Notes under the pieces: model-generated
The model's input: the letters and a program-made list of their open reading frames with translations, nothing else
Database searches by the model: none
What the model was told of the DNA's origin: nothing
Part shown: piece by piece, positions 17,811-29,412 of the stretch
Layout of the letters: each line of letters begins with the position of its first letter
How positions within the stretch are numbered: the first letter of the stretch is position 1
Made by a program: the position numbers and the translations under genes
Source: JBBROS01 sp965260935
GTDB lineage: Bacteria; Pseudomonadota; Alphaproteobacteria; Acetobacterales; Acetobacteraceae
Direction of reading: 5' to 3'
NCBI GenBank assembly: GCA_965260935.1
Contig: OZ253374.1
Location: forward strand, 3,286,001 to 3,350,000
DNA: 64,000 nt

Positions 17811-18652
17811 CCGCCTTGGGCGCATCGCAGGGCGATCTGGCCGAGGTCGAGGCGCTGGTGAAACGGGCCGGTACGTCGTTCTTCCGCGGCATGAAGGTGC
17901 TCTCGCGTGACCGCCGGGCGGCCATGTATGCCATCTACGCCTTCTGCCGCATCGTCGACGACGTGGCCGACGAGCCCGCGCCCTTGCCGCACAAGCTGGC
18001 CGGCCTGGCCGCCTGGCGCGAACGCATCGCAGCACTCTACGCCGGCAAGCCCGATGACGCGGTGACCCGGGTTTTGGCCCCGGCTATCGGCCGCTACGCC
18101 CTGCGCCAGGAGGACTTCCTGGCCGTGATCGACGGCATGGCAATGGATGCGGCGCAGCCGATCGTCGCCCCGGACCTCGCCACGCTCGACCTGTACTGCG
18201 ACCGGGTCGCCGCCGCGGTCGGGCGGCTCTCCGTCCGCGCGTTCGGCGACACGTCGGCCGCGGCGGACGAGGTCGCCTGGCACCTGGGCCGGGCGCTGCA
18301 GCTCACCAACATCCTGCGCGACGTGGCCGAGGACGCCGCCCGCGGACGGCTCTATCTGCCGCGCGAATGGCTGCACGACGCCGACGTCCCGTGCGAGCCG
18401 CGTGAGGCGCTGAACCACATTGCCCTGCCCGCCCTGTGCGCGAGGATGGCGGCCCAGGCCCGGCGGCACTTCAAGGCGGCGGACACCGCCATGCAGTCCT
18501 GCGACCGCCGGGCGATGAAGCCGGCAAGGCTGATGGGCGCGACCTATGCCGCCCTGCTGGAACGGCTGCAGCAGCGCGGCTGGGCCAATCCGGACGCGCC
18601 TGTGCGCCTGCCGCGCTGGCAGAAACTTTGGATCGCGTTGCGCCACCTTTGA
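17807..18652 (+). CDS. hpnD: Presqualene diphosphate synthase HpnD
   Basis: This 281-residue protein condenses two farnesyl diphosphates to presqualene diphosphate. Both magnesium-binding motifs are intact: FCRIVDDVADE (51-55) and LQLTNILRDVAEDA at about 165-178. RLYLP follows as in phytoene/squalene synthases. It is translationally coupled to hpnC (ATGA) and to hpnE (TTGA). Confidence 0.93.
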   Translation: MTALGASQGDLAEVEALVKRAGTSFFRGMKVLSRDRRAAMYAIYAFCRIVDDVADEPAPLPHKLAGLAAWRERIAALYAGKPDDAVTRVLAPAIGRYALRQEDFLAVIDGMAMDAAQPIVAPDLATLDLYCDRVAAAVGRLSVRAFGDTSAAADEVAWHLGRALQLTNILRDVAEDAARGRLYLPREWLHDADVPCEPREALNHIALPALCARMAAQARRHFKAADTAMQSCDRRAMKPARLMGATYAALLERLQQRGWANPDAPVRLPRWQKLWIALRHL

Positions 18653-19884
18653 AGCCGAACCATGTCCACGTGATCGGGGCCGGCCTGGCGGGGCTGGCGG
18701 CCTCTCTCAGCCTGGTCCGGGCCGGGACCGGCGTCACGCTTTACGAAGCCAGCCCCCAGGCCGGCGGCCGCTGCCGGTCCTACTTCGACAAAACGCTCGG
18801 CTGCCGCATCGACAACGGCAACCACCTCCTGCTGTCCGGCAACCGCGCGACCTTCGCCTTCCTCGACCAGGTCGGCGCGCGGCAGACCATGGCCGGCCCG
18901 CCAGCCCCGGTGTTCCCCTTCATGGATGTCGCCACCGGGGAGCGGTGGACGTTGCGCCCGAACACGGGGCGCGTGCCGTGGTGGCTGCTCGCGCCGGGCC
19001 GGCGCGTGCCGGGAATGCGGATGCTGGACGCCCTGCCAGCCCTCCGGCTGCACCGCGCGCCGCCCGGAACCACGGTCGCCGAAGCCTTGCGCCCGGGAGA
19101 GCTTTACCGCCGCCTGCTGGAACCCTTGGCCATCGCGGCCCTCAACACGCCGCCGGAGCAAGGCAGCGCCCGGCTGCTGGGCGCAGTCATGCGGGAAACC
19201 CTCGCCGCCGGGGGCGCCGCCTGCATTCCGGCATTCCCGCGTGAAGGCTTGTCGGAAAGCTTCATCGATCCGGCGATCAGTTATTTGCGCGCGCACGGCG
19301 CGGAGGTCAGGCTTGGGTCCCGCGTCAGCGCCTTGGAACTAGCCGATGCGCGGGTCGTCGCCATCGACGGGCGACGGTTGGAAAGCGGCGAGGCGGTCGT
19401 ATTGGCCACCCCCGCGCCCGTCGCCGCGGCGCTGCTGCCCGGGCTTGAAGCGCCGGATCGCTTCGAGTCGATCCTGAACGTGCACTACCGCATCGACGCC
19501 GATCCAGGCCCGGCCGGCTTCATGGGATTGATCGGCGGCACGGCGGAATGGCTTTTCATCAAGCCCGGCGTCGTCAGCGTCACGATCAGCGCGGGAAGCC
19601 GGGCGATCGACCTGCCGCCTGTGGCACTCGCGCAACAGGTGTGGCAGGATATCCGTATTGCACTGCAGCTTGATGAGACAATTCCTCCCTACCGTGTCGT
19701 AAAAGAAAAGCGGGCGACGTTCGCAGCGACGCCGGAGCAGGACGCCAAACGGCCGCCTGTCCGGACCTCGGTGCGCAACCTCGTCCTTGCGGGCGACTGG
19801 ACGGCCACTGGCTTGCCCGCGACCATTGAAGGAGCCATCAGGTCTGGCCGGACCGCCGCCGAAGTTCTTAGTCAGGATTGTTAG
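18649..19884 (+). CDS. hpnE: Hydroxysqualene dehydroxylase HpnE
   Basis: This 411-residue flavoprotein of the amine oxidase/phytoene desaturase type reduces hydroxysqualene to squalene. The FAD-binding motif VIGAGLAGLAASLSL is at about 8-22, the conserved acid follows in LYEASPQAGGRC, and the C-terminal FAD motif is LVLAGDWTATGLPATIEGA. No ATG or GTG sits at the right place. The start is taken as the TTG at 18649, which forms a TTGA overlap with hpnD, mirrors the other four-base overlaps, and begins the protein seven residues before the Rossmann strand. Confidence 0.92.
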   Translation: MKPNHVHVIGAGLAGLAASLSLVRAGTGVTLYEASPQAGGRCRSYFDKTLGCRIDNGNHLLLSGNRATFAFLDQVGARQTMAGPPAPVFPFMDVATGERWTLRPNTGRVPWWLLAPGRRVPGMRMLDALPALRLHRAPPGTTVAEALRPGELYRRLLEPLAIAALNTPPEQGSARLLGAVMRETLAAGGAACIPAFPREGLSESFIDPAISYLRAHGAEVRLGSRVSALELADARVVAIDGRRLESGEAVVLATPAPVAAALLPGLEAPDRFESILNVHYRIDADPGPAGFMGLIGGTAEWLFIKPGVVSVTISAGSRAIDLPPVALAQQVWQDIRIALQLDETIPPYRVVKEKRATFAATPEQDAKRPPVRTSVRNLVLAGDWTATGLPATIEGAIRSGRTAAEVLSQDC

Positions 19885-19892
19885 AAACCGAG

Positions 19893-21854
19893 ATGCCACC
19901 CGATTTGATGCCCGCCGGCCTGGACCACGTTCCCGGCGACACGATCTCGCGTGGCGACCCGGCGCTGGACCAGGCGATCGCAAGCGCCTCGGCCGCGCTG
20001 CGCCAACGGCAGAAGCCGGATGGGCATTGGGTATTCGAGCTCGAGGCCGATGCCACGATCCCGGCCGAGTACGTGTTGCTGGAACATTACCTCGACCGGA
20101 TCGACCAGCCCTTGCAGGACAAGATCGCGGTCTACCTTCGCCGCATCCAAGGCGAGCACGGCGGCTGGCCCTTGTTCCACGACGGCGCGTTCAACATCTC
20201 CGCCAGCGTCAAAGCCTATTTCGCCCTGAAAGCCATCGGCGACGACCCGTCCGCCCCGCACATGGCCCGTGCCAGGGAGGCGATCCTGGCCGCCGGCGGC
20301 GCGGCGCGGACCAACGTGTTCACCCGCATCCAGCTCGCCCTGTTCGGCGCCGTGCCTTGGCGCGCGACCCCTGCGATGCCGGTCGAGATCATGCACCTGC
20401 CGCGCTGGTTCTTCTTCCACTTGTCGAAGGTGTCCTACTGGTCGCGCACCGTGCTGGTGCCGCTGCTGGTGCTGATGGCGCTGCGGCCCAAGGCGCGGAA
20501 CCCGCGTGAAGTGACGATCAACGAGCTGTTCACGACCCCGCCCGAGCAGGTCCGCGACTGGTTCCACGGCCCCTACCGCTCCGCTTGGGGCCCGGTGTTC
20601 AAGGCCGTGGACAGCGTCGTCCGCGCCGTCGAGCCGCTATTCCCGTCCCGCCCGCGGCAACGCGCGGTCGAGCAGGCGGTGGCCTTCGTCACCGAGCGCC
20701 TGAACGGCGAGGACGGCCTGGGCGCGATCTACCCGGCCATGGCGAACACGGTGATGATGTTCGACGCCCTGAACTACGCCCCGGACCACCCGCACGCCGC
20801 GACCGCCTGGGCGGCGGTGCGCAAGCTGATGATCCAGACCGGGGACGAGGCCTACTGCCAGCCCTGCCTGTCGCCGATCTGGGATACGAGCCTGGCCGGG
20901 CACGCCGTGGCCGAAGCGGAGGGCGCCGCCTCGCCGGAAGTCGACGCCGCCTCAGCCTGGCTCGCGGCCCGGCAAGTGACGGAGTTCCGCGGCGACTGGG
21001 CCGATATCCGCCCCGGCGCCCGCCCCGGCGGCTGGGCGTTCCAGTACGCCAACCCGCACTACCCGGACGTGGACGACACCGCCGTTGTCGGCATGCTCCT
21101 GCACCGCAACGCCGACCCGGCCCATGCCGACAGCGTGGAGCGCGCGCGGGACTGGGTGCTGGACATGCAAAGCAGCAACGGCGGCTGGGGCTCGTTCGAC
21201 GCCGACAACAACCACGACTTCCTGAACCACATCCCCTTCGCCGACCACGGCGCGCTGCTGGACCCGCCAACCGCCGACGTCACCGCCCGCTGCGTCTCGT
21301 TCCTGGCCCAGCTCGCCGACGAGACCTGCGCCCCGGCCCTCGCCCGCGCGGTCGCCTTCCTCCGGCGCGAGCAGGAAACCGACGGAAGCTGGTTCGGCCG
21401 CTGGGGCACGAACTATATCTACGGCACCTGGTCAGTGCTCAGCGCGCTGAACGCGGCGGGCCTGCCGCACGACGACCCGGCAATGCGAGGGGGCGTCGCC
21501 TGGTTGCTCTCGAAGCAGCGCCCGGACGGCGGCTGGGGCGAGGACGAGGACAGCTATGCCGACGCGCCGCGCGGGGAGTACCACTCCAGCACGCCGTCGC
21601 AGACTGCTTGGGCCATGCTGGGCCTGATGGCGGCCGGCGAATGCGGCGAGGCCGTCGGGCGGGGTGCTGCGTACCTGGCGCGCACGCAACGCACGGACGG
21701 CGAATGGGACGAGGCGGCGTTCACCGCGGTCGGCTTCCCGCGGGTGTTCTACCTACGGTATCACGGCTATCGCTTGTTCTTCCCGATGCTGGCGCTTGCC
21801 CGGTTCCGCAACTTGCAGCGAGGGAACTTGAAGCGGGTGGCGTTCGGGTTTTGA
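19893..21854 (+). CDS. shc: Squalene-hopene cyclase
   Basis: This 653-residue membrane-associated cyclase (hpnF) folds squalene into hopene or diplopterol. The catalytic acid motif DVDD lies at 392-395 (PDVDDTAVVG). QW repeats are seen as QKPDGHWVFE near the start, QSSNGGWGSFD, QETDGSWFGRWG, QRPDGGWGED and QRTDGEWDE. The ATG at 19893 is eight bases after the hpnE stop; an in-frame TTG at 19878 overlapping hpnE is possible and would add five residues. It closes the hpn operon; hpnG and hpnH, which build extended hopanoids, do not follow. Confidence 0.94.
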   Translation: MPPDLMPAGLDHVPGDTISRGDPALDQAIASASAALRQRQKPDGHWVFELEADATIPAEYVLLEHYLDRIDQPLQDKIAVYLRRIQGEHGGWPLFHDGAFNISASVKAYFALKAIGDDPSAPHMARAREAILAAGGAARTNVFTRIQLALFGAVPWRATPAMPVEIMHLPRWFFFHLSKVSYWSRTVLVPLLVLMALRPKARNPREVTINELFTTPPEQVRDWFHGPYRSAWGPVFKAVDSVVRAVEPLFPSRPRQRAVEQAVAFVTERLNGEDGLGAIYPAMANTVMMFDALNYAPDHPHAATAWAAVRKLMIQTGDEAYCQPCLSPIWDTSLAGHAVAEAEGAASPEVDAASAWLAARQVTEFRGDWADIRPGARPGGWAFQYANPHYPDVDDTAVVGMLLHRNADPAHADSVERARDWVLDMQSSNGGWGSFDADNNHDFLNHIPFADHGALLDPPTADVTARCVSFLAQLADETCAPALARAVAFLRREQETDGSWFGRWGTNYIYGTWSVLSALNAAGLPHDDPAMRGGVAWLLSKQRPDGGWGEDEDSYADAPRGEYHSSTPSQTAWAMLGLMAAGECGEAVGRGAAYLARTQRTDGEWDEAAFTAVGFPRVFYLRYHGYRLFFPMLALARFRNLQRGNLKRVAFGF

Positions 21855-21899
21855 GAGGGTAGGCTTCGCTGGCGGTTGCGGGCGACACGTCGAAACGTG

Positions 21900-21975
<76 letters not shown>

Positions 21976-22123
21976 ATGCCTCAACGGCGGCGTCCTCATA
22001 GCAGCACCCGCCCGTCATGCAAACCCCAAACGGCCCGTCAATCCGCCATCAACAGTGCCCGCTTGCGCAACAAGCCTGCAATGTGTTTGTTGCAAGCCGT
22101 CAACCCGGCAACGGACACCGCCC

Positions 22124-23037
<914 letters not shown>

Positions 23038-23041
<4 letters not shown>

Positions 23042-24295
23042 ACCTGATCCTACGGGACGCCGGGCTGTCCGCGCTCGTCGCCCTCGGCCTGTTCGGCCCC
23101 ATGGTCGGTCTGAGGCTCGATTCCTTCGGCGGCCCGCTCACCCTCATTCCCCGCCCCGTCGCCGTGCTCGTTATCATGGCCGTCGTCTTCGCCGGCCGCG
23201 TCCTGTTGCTGCTCTGGCACGCCCGCCGTCGCGCGACCTACGTCGCCAACCGCCGCCTTGCCGAAAGCCTCGCCCACTCCGGCAAATACCTCGCCCCGAT
23301 CCTGCTCGTCCTTGCCGTCGGCCTCCCCTTCGTCGCCGGGCGCTACGCCATGGACATCGGCGTCGTCATCATGACCTACGTCATGCTTGGCTGGGGCCTG
23401 AACATTGTCGTCGGCCTCGCCGGCCTGCTCGACCTCGGCTACGTCGCCTTCTATGCCGTCGGCGCCTACACCTATGCCATCTTCGCCACCACCTTCGGCC
23501 TCGGTTTCTGGACCTGCCTGCCCCTCGCCGGGCTGTTCGCCTGCATCTGGGGCATCATGCTCGGCTTCCCCGTGCTCCGCCTGCGCGGCGACTACCTCGC
23601 TATCGTCACGCTGGCCTTCGGCGAGATCATCCGCGTCGTCATCCTCAACTGGATCAGCCTGACCAACGGCCCCAACGGCATCCTCGGCATTCCCCGCCCC
23701 ACCCTGTTCGGCCTCAGCTTCTCCAACTCCGGCGCGCCTGGCACCTTCAGCCACTTCTTCGGCCTCGAGCCCTCCCCTTCGCACCGCGTCATCTTCCTCT
23801 ACTACGTCATCCTCGCCCTCGCGCTGCTGACCAACTGGGTCTCGCTCCGCCTTCGCCGCGTCGCCTTGGGCCGCGCCTGGGAAGCCCTGCGCGAGGACGA
23901 GATCGCCTGCCGCTCGCTCGGCATCAACGTCACCACCACCAAGCTCACCGCGTTCGCCATCGGCGCAACCTTCGGCGGCTTCGCCGGCGCCTTCTTCGCC
24001 ACCCGCAACGCCTTCATCAGCCCGGAGAGCTTCACCTTCATCGAGAGCGCCCTCGTGCTCGCCATCGTCGTCATGGGCGGCCTCGGCAGCCAGCTCGGCA
24101 CCGCGCTCGCCGCCGTGGTGATGATCGGCGGCGTGGAGCTGTTCCGCGACCTCGCCGAATACCGCATGTTGATCTTCGGCCTCGCCCTCGTGCTGGTCAT
24201 GATCCTCCGCCCTCGCGGCCTCGTCTCCGGGCGCACCCCCAGCGTCGCGCTCGGCAAACGCCGGGAGATCGCCGCCGAACTGGTGACCGAAGGCC

Positions 24296-24303
<8 letters not shown>
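23038..24303 (+). CDS. livM: Branched-chain amino acid ABC permease LivM
   Basis: This 421-residue permease, like E. coli LivM, has an extra N-terminal region of two to three helices (about 5-110) before the conserved core MTYVMLGWGLNIVVGLAGLLDLGYVAFYAVGAY. The EAA-like loop GRAWEALREDEIACRSLGIN couples to the ATPases. The ATG lies in an ATGA overlap with livH, and the end overlaps livG by eight bases. Confidence 0.92.
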
Positions 24304-25134
<831 letters not shown>

Positions 25135-25138
<4 letters not shown>

Positions 25139-25857
25139 CCCAGCCCATGCTCTCGCTCCACGGCGTCACCGCCTATTACGGGGCCATCCAGGCCCTCAAA
25201 GGCGTCGACCTCGACGTCAACCCGGGCGAGATCGTCACCCTCATCGGTGCCAACGGGGCCGGCAAGAGCACCCTGATGATGACCATCTGCGGCAACCCCC
25301 GCGCCCGCGACGGCCAGATCCTGCTCGATGGCCTCGACATCTCCCAGCGGCCCACCCACGAGATCATGCACATGGGCCTGGCCCAATCCCCCGAGGGCCG
25401 CCGCATCTTCCCCCGCATGTCGGTGCAGGAGAACCTGCTGATGGGCGCGCAGGTCGCGAACATGCGCAACTACGACCAGACCCTCGGCATGGTCTTCACC
25501 CTGTTCCCCCGCCTCAAGGAACGCCGCTCCCAGCGCGGCGGCACCCTCTCGGGCGGCGAGCAGCAGATGCTCGCGATCAGCCGCGCCTTGATGAGCCAGC
25601 CTCGCCTCCTGTTGCTGGACGAGCCGAGCCTCGGCCTCGCCCCGCTCGTCGTCCGCAGCATCTTCGGCGCCATCAAGAAGCTGAACGAGGAAACCGGCCT
25701 CACCGTCCTGCTGGTCGAGCAGAACGCTTTCCAGGCCCTTCGCCTGGCCCACCGCGGCTACGTCCTCGTCAACGGCCGCATCACCATGGCCGGCGGCGGC
25801 GGCGAGTTGCTGGCCCGTCCGGAAATCCGCGCTGCCTACCTGGAAGGAGCGCACTGA
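25135..25857 (+). CDS. livF: Branched-chain amino acid ABC ATPase LivF
   Basis: This 240-residue ATPase has Walker A GANGAGKST (about 37-45), the signature LSGGEQQMLAISRAL, Walker B LLLLDEPSLGLAP, and the LivF-specific QNAFQALRLAHRGYVLVNG. It forms a heterodimer with LivG. The binding protein gene follows after 123 bases. Confidence 0.94.
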
Positions 25858-25980
25858 CAAGCCTGCAATCGCTCTCGCTGGACCAGCGAAGGCGTCAATT
25901 GCCAGGCCAGATATCTTCCGCTTCCGCCGCACGCTCCTTCCGCCTACGATCAATCGCAGTTCACTGAAAAGGAAAATTCG

Positions 25981-27075
25981 ATGTTCCGCAGAACCCTTCT
26001 CGCCGCCGCCGCCATGGCCTTCGCTGCCGGCGCGGCCCAGGCCCAGATCACCATCGCCACCGTCGGCCCCATGACCGGCCAATACGCCACCTTCGGCAGC
26101 CAGATGAAGGCCGGCGGCAACCAGGCCGTGGCCGACATCAACAAAGCGGGCGGCGTGCTCGGCAAGCAGCTCAAGATCGAGATCGGCGACGACGCCTGCG
26201 ACCCGCGCCAGGCCGTCTCCGTCGCCAACCAGATGGCCAGCCGCGGCGTCGAGTTCGTCGACGGCCATTTCTGCTCCGGCAGTTCCATCCCGGCCAGCAA
26301 GGTATACGCCGACGAAGGCGTGCTCCAGATCAGCCCCGCCAGCACCAACCCGGCCTATACCGACGAAGGCGGCTGGAACACCTTCCGCGTTTGCGGGCGA
26401 GACGACCAGCAAGGCGAGGTCGCCGGCAAGTTCCTTGCCAAGGAGTTCAAGGGCAAGAAAGTCGCCATCCTCAACGACAACACCGCCTACGGCAAAGGTC
26501 TCGCGACGGAGACCAAGAAGTTCATGAACGAGGCCGGGGTGAAGGAAGCGATGGACGCCACCTACACCCCCGGCGAGAAAGACTATTCCTCCCTCGTCAG
26601 CCGCATGAAGCAGGCCGACATAAAGGTCATCTACATCGGCGGCTACCATACGGAAACCGGTCTTATCGCCCGCCAGGCGAAGGAACAGGGCATGGACGTC
26701 ACCATCGTCGGCGGCGACGCTCTGGCCAGCACCGAGTTCTGGCAGATCGCCGGCCCAGCCGGAGAAGGCACCATCATGACCTTCCCATCCGACCCGAGGC
26801 AGCGCCCGCAAGCGGCCCAGGTCGTCGCCGAGTTCAAGAAGAACAACTTCGAGCCGGAAGGCTACACCCTCTACACCTACGCCGCGATCCAGACCTGGGC
26901 CGCAGGCGTGAACAAGGCCGGCACGACCGACCCTCGGAAAGTCGCCGCCGCCCTGAAAGAGCTGAAAGACATCCCCACCGTTCTCGGCCCCATCACCTTC
27001 ACCAAGAAGGGCGACATCAGCAAAGCCGACTACGTTCTCTACGTCTGGAAAAACGGCAGCTACGCCCAGATGTAA
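25981..27075 (+). CDS. livK: Branched-chain amino acid ABC substrate-binding protein LivK
   Basis: This 364-residue periplasmic protein has a signal peptide cleaved near AGAAQAQ (about 20). The mature start ITIATVGPMTGQYATFGSQMKAGGNQAV is typical of the Leu/Ile/Val-binding family. Cys residues in the DDACDPRQA segment and in GHFCSGSS match the conserved disulfide of LivJ/LivK. AAGGAAAA precedes the ATG. A strong hairpin lies 11 bases after the stop. The 123-base gap after livF may allow a separate promoter, as binding proteins are often made in excess. Confidence 0.93.
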   Translation: MFRRTLLAAAAMAFAAGAAQAQITIATVGPMTGQYATFGSQMKAGGNQAVADINKAGGVLGKQLKIEIGDDACDPRQAVSVANQMASRGVEFVDGHFCSGSSIPASKVYADEGVLQISPASTNPAYTDEGGWNTFRVCGRDDQQGEVAGKFLAKEFKGKKVAILNDNTAYGKGLATETKKFMNEAGVKEAMDATYTPGEKDYSSLVSRMKQADIKVIYIGGYHTETGLIARQAKEQGMDVTIVGGDALASTEFWQIAGPAGEGTIMTFPSDPRQRPQAAQVVAEFKKNNFEPEGYTLYTYAAIQTWAAGVNKAGTTDPRKVAAALKELKDIPTVLGPITFTKKGDISKADYVLYVWKNGSYAQM

Positions 27076-27082
27076 CCCGGCG

Positions 27083-27110
27083 CCTGGGCCCCGGTCGACA
27101 CGGGGCCCGG
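27083..27110. terminator. Hairpin between convergent livK and flavin reductase genes
   Basis: GGGCCCCG (27086-27093) pairs with CGGGGCCC (27101-27108) around a seven-base loop, with two more outer pairs. No T run follows on either strand, so it is a terminator-like hairpin rather than a canonical intrinsic terminator. Confidence 0.5.
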
Positions 27111-27117
27111 CCGCTTG

Positions 27118-27612
27118 CTACGCGGCCACGACAGTTATCCGATGGTAGGTCCGACCGAAGTAGATCAAGCCTTCATGCGCCGTGCCGAATTGAATCGCTC
27201 TTACGGCGCAGAAGAACACTGTATGCGTTCCAACCTCGGTAACGCTCGAGATCGTGCAATCGAACGACACGACGGCCCCTTCCAGCACCGGTGCGCCCGT
27301 CTGAAGCGTCGCCCACTCGTCGCCTGAAAAGCGCTCCGCCTGCGGCACGTCCGTCAGCCCGGCGAACATCGGCGACAAATGTTCCTGCGACGCCGCCAGC
27401 GTGTTCACGCAAAGAATGCCGCTAGCCTTCAGCGGGTCATGGTTGTCGCTGCTGCGGTTGAGGCAAAGCAGCAATGTAGGCGGATCGTCCGTCACGCTGC
27501 AAACGGCCGATGCCGTAAATCCCCTTGGCCCGTCCGCGCCAAGCGTCGTTACCACGTTGACGGCTGCCCCGAGCCGGGCCATCGCGTCCCGATAAACCGC
27601 TTTGTCAATCAC
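27118..27612 (-). CDS. Flavin reductase (FMN-binding split barrel) family protein
   Basis: This protein of about 164 residues is of the HpaC/flavin reductase type. It contains DAMARLGAAVNVVTT, GPRGFTASAVCSVTDDPPTLLLCLN and the C-terminal GLIYFGRTYHRI. Such proteins use NAD(P)H to reduce FMN or FAD for a partner monooxygenase. No monooxygenase gene is next to it. The GTG at 27612 is chosen because GGAG lies eight bases upstream; the GTG at 27621 would overlap that site. Confidence 0.85.
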   Translation of the reverse strand: MIDKAVYRDAMARLGAAVNVVTTLGADGPRGFTASAVCSVTDDPPTLLLCLNRSSDNHDPLKASGILCVNTLAASQEHLSPMFAGLTDVPQAERFSGDEWATLQTGAPVLEGAVVSFDCTISSVTEVGTHTVFFCAVRAIQFGTAHEGLIYFGRTYHRITVVAA

Positions 27613-27671
27613 TATGCCCACTCCGCTTCATGGAGTGTGCCAAATCTTTCCTGATTCTGATAGCCCAATGC

Positions 27672-27696
27672 AAAACGGGCGCTGATGAAGCGCCCG
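27672..27696 (-). terminator. Intrinsic terminator of csbD-like gene
   Basis: On the minus strand CGGGCGCT-TCATC-AGCGCCCG forms an eight-pair stem with a five-base loop, followed directly by TTTTGC. It lies 26 bases after the stop of the CsbD-family gene. Confidence 0.8.
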
Positions 27697-27722
27697 CCTT
27701 GCGACAATTGTGCAGAAGAAAG

Positions 27723-27905
27723 CTAGTCGGTCGCGTCGCGGACCGTGTCCTTGGCGCCGCCCACGGTGCTTTCGGTCTTCCCCTTGACTTGGTCGGCCTT
27801 GCCTTCGGCCTGCATCTTCTCGTCACCGGTGACCTTGCCGACGCCTTCCTTGACGTTGCCCTTGACCTTGTCCCAGGCGCCTTCAACGCGGTTTTCATCA
27901 ACCAT
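27723..27905 (-). CDS. CsbD-family stress-associated protein
   Basis: This 60-residue hydrophilic protein begins MVDENRVEGAWDKVKGNVKE and contains the repeated GxVKGxxKExxGKxTGDEKMQAEGKADQ pattern of CsbD proteins. These are small, abundant, poorly structured proteins often induced by general stress; the molecular role is unknown. A strong GGAGG lies seven to eight bases before the ATG, and an intrinsic terminator follows, consistent with an independently transcribed, highly expressed gene. Confidence 0.88.
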   Translation of the reverse strand: MVDENRVEGAWDKVKGNVKEGVGKVTGDEKMQAEGKADQVKGKTESTVGGAKDTVRDATD

Positions 27906-27978
27906 ATCTTTTCCTCCATGAACGGCAAGTGCCGTTGCGATGTTAACGCCCGTAACCAATCCCGGTTCCCCGCAACGA

Positions 27979-29412
27979 TCACGCGGCCGATAGCGGCGGC
28001 GCCACCTCTTCGAGCGACTTCCGCGCCGCCTCCACCCCGATCACCGCCTGCATGATCGCCGCCCCGATCATCAGCCCGCCGCCGAGCAGATAGCCCCACA
28101 GCACCTCGTCCCGCGAACCGCTCTGGATCAGCGAGCCGAACACTGCCGGCCCCGCCACCCCGCCCAGCCCCGTCCCGAACGCGTAGAACACGGCGATCGC
28201 GATCGCCCGCACCTCCAACGGAAACGTCTCGCCGACCGTGAGGTAAGCCGACGACGCGGCAGCCGAGGCGAAGAAGAAGATGACGCTCCACCCAACCGTC
28301 AACTCCGCCGCAGTCAGCAGGTCCTGCTGGAACAGGAAGCCGACCACTACCATCAAAATTCCGGAGAGCCCGTAGGTCGCGCTGATCATCGCCTTGCGCC
28401 CGAGCGTGTCGAACAAGCGTCCCAGGATCAGCGGCCCGGCGAAGTTCCCGGCCGCGAACGGCAGGATGAACCATCCGACATGCGCGGAGGGAACGTTGTA
28501 GAACTTCTCCAGGATCAGCGCATAGGTGAAGAACACCGCATTGTAGAAGAACGCCTGTGCCGCCATCAGGACGACGCCCATCAGCGCCCGCTGCCGGTAA
28601 TCGCGCGCCAGAACCTTCAGGCTCTCTCCAAACCAGCCGCCCTTGTGGACGCGCAGCCGCAGCCGGTCTTTCGGCACCGGCGGCAGCGGCTGGCCTGTCT
28701 CATGCGCGATCCGCACCTCCAGCTTGCTCAGCACGTCCGCCGCCTCGTCCGGACGCCCGTGCGTCATCAGCCAGCGCGGGCTCTCCGGAATAAATCGCCG
28801 CAGGAACAGCACCACAAGCCCGATCCCGCCGCCCACGACGAACGCGAGCCGCCAGCCCCATTCCGGATCCATGAACGCCGGGTCGAGCACGATGATCGCG
28901 GCCAACGCCCCCAGCGCCGCCCCGATCCAGAAGCTGCCGTTGATGATGAGGTCGGTGAAGCCGCGCCGCCGCGCCGGGATCAGCTCCTGAATCGTCGCGT
29001 TGATCGCGGAATACTCGCCGCCGATGCCAAGCCCGGTGATGAACCGGAACAGGGCCAAGGACAAACCGTCCCACGAGAGCCCCGAGGCGATGGTGCCCGC
29101 CAGGTAAACCAGCAGCGTCACAGTGAACAGCTTCTTCCGCCCCAGCCGGTCAGTCAGCCAGCCGAAGAACAGCGCCCCCACCACGGCGCCCACCAGATAG
29201 GCGCTCGCGGTTAAGCCGAACTGGGATTCCGTAAGCTGCAAGCTGGGGCTGTGGGAGATGGCCCCCGCCAACGAGCCGACCAGCGTGACCTCAAGCCCGT
29301 CCAGGATCCAGGTGATCCCCAGCGCAACCACCACCAGCCAATGAAACCGGGTCCACGGCAGACGGTCGAGCCGCTCGGGCACGTCCGTCTCGAACACATC
29401 CCCTTGCGCCAT
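27979..29412 (-). CDS. MFS transporter (metabolite:H+ symporter type)
   Basis: This 477-residue protein has 12 predicted helices. Motif A is GWLTDRLGRKKLF between helices 2 and 3, and the family GGEYSAINATIQELIPARRRG lies after helix 4. The large central loop includes FIPESPRWLMTHGRPDEA, as in the sugar/aromatic acid symporter group. The substrate is unknown. The ATG at 29412 is preferred because GGAAGGG precedes it; an upstream TTG at 29430 overlaps that site. The gene upstream (fusA) is separated by a 492-base gap. Confidence 0.87.
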   Translation of the reverse strand: MAQGDVFETDVPERLDRLPWTRFHWLVVVALGITWILDGLEVTLVGSLAGAISHSPSLQLTESQFGLTASAYLVGAVVGALFFGWLTDRLGRKKLFTVTLLVYLAGTIASGLSWDGLSLALFRFITGLGIGGEYSAINATIQELIPARRRGFTDLIINGSFWIGAALGALAAIIVLDPAFMDPEWGWRLAFVVGGGIGLVVLFLRRFIPESPRWLMTHGRPDEAADVLSKLEVRIAHETGQPLPPVPKDRLRLRVHKGGWFGESLKVLARDYRQRALMGVVLMAAQAFFYNAVFFTYALILEKFYNVPSAHVGWFILPFAAGNFAGPLILGRLFDTLGRKAMISATYGLSGILMVVVGFLFQQDLLTAAELTVGWSVIFFFASAAASSAYLTVGETFPLEVRAIAIAVFYAFGTGLGGVAGPAVFGSLIQSGSRDEVLWGYLLGGGLMIGAAIMQAVIGVEAARKSLEEVAPPLSAA

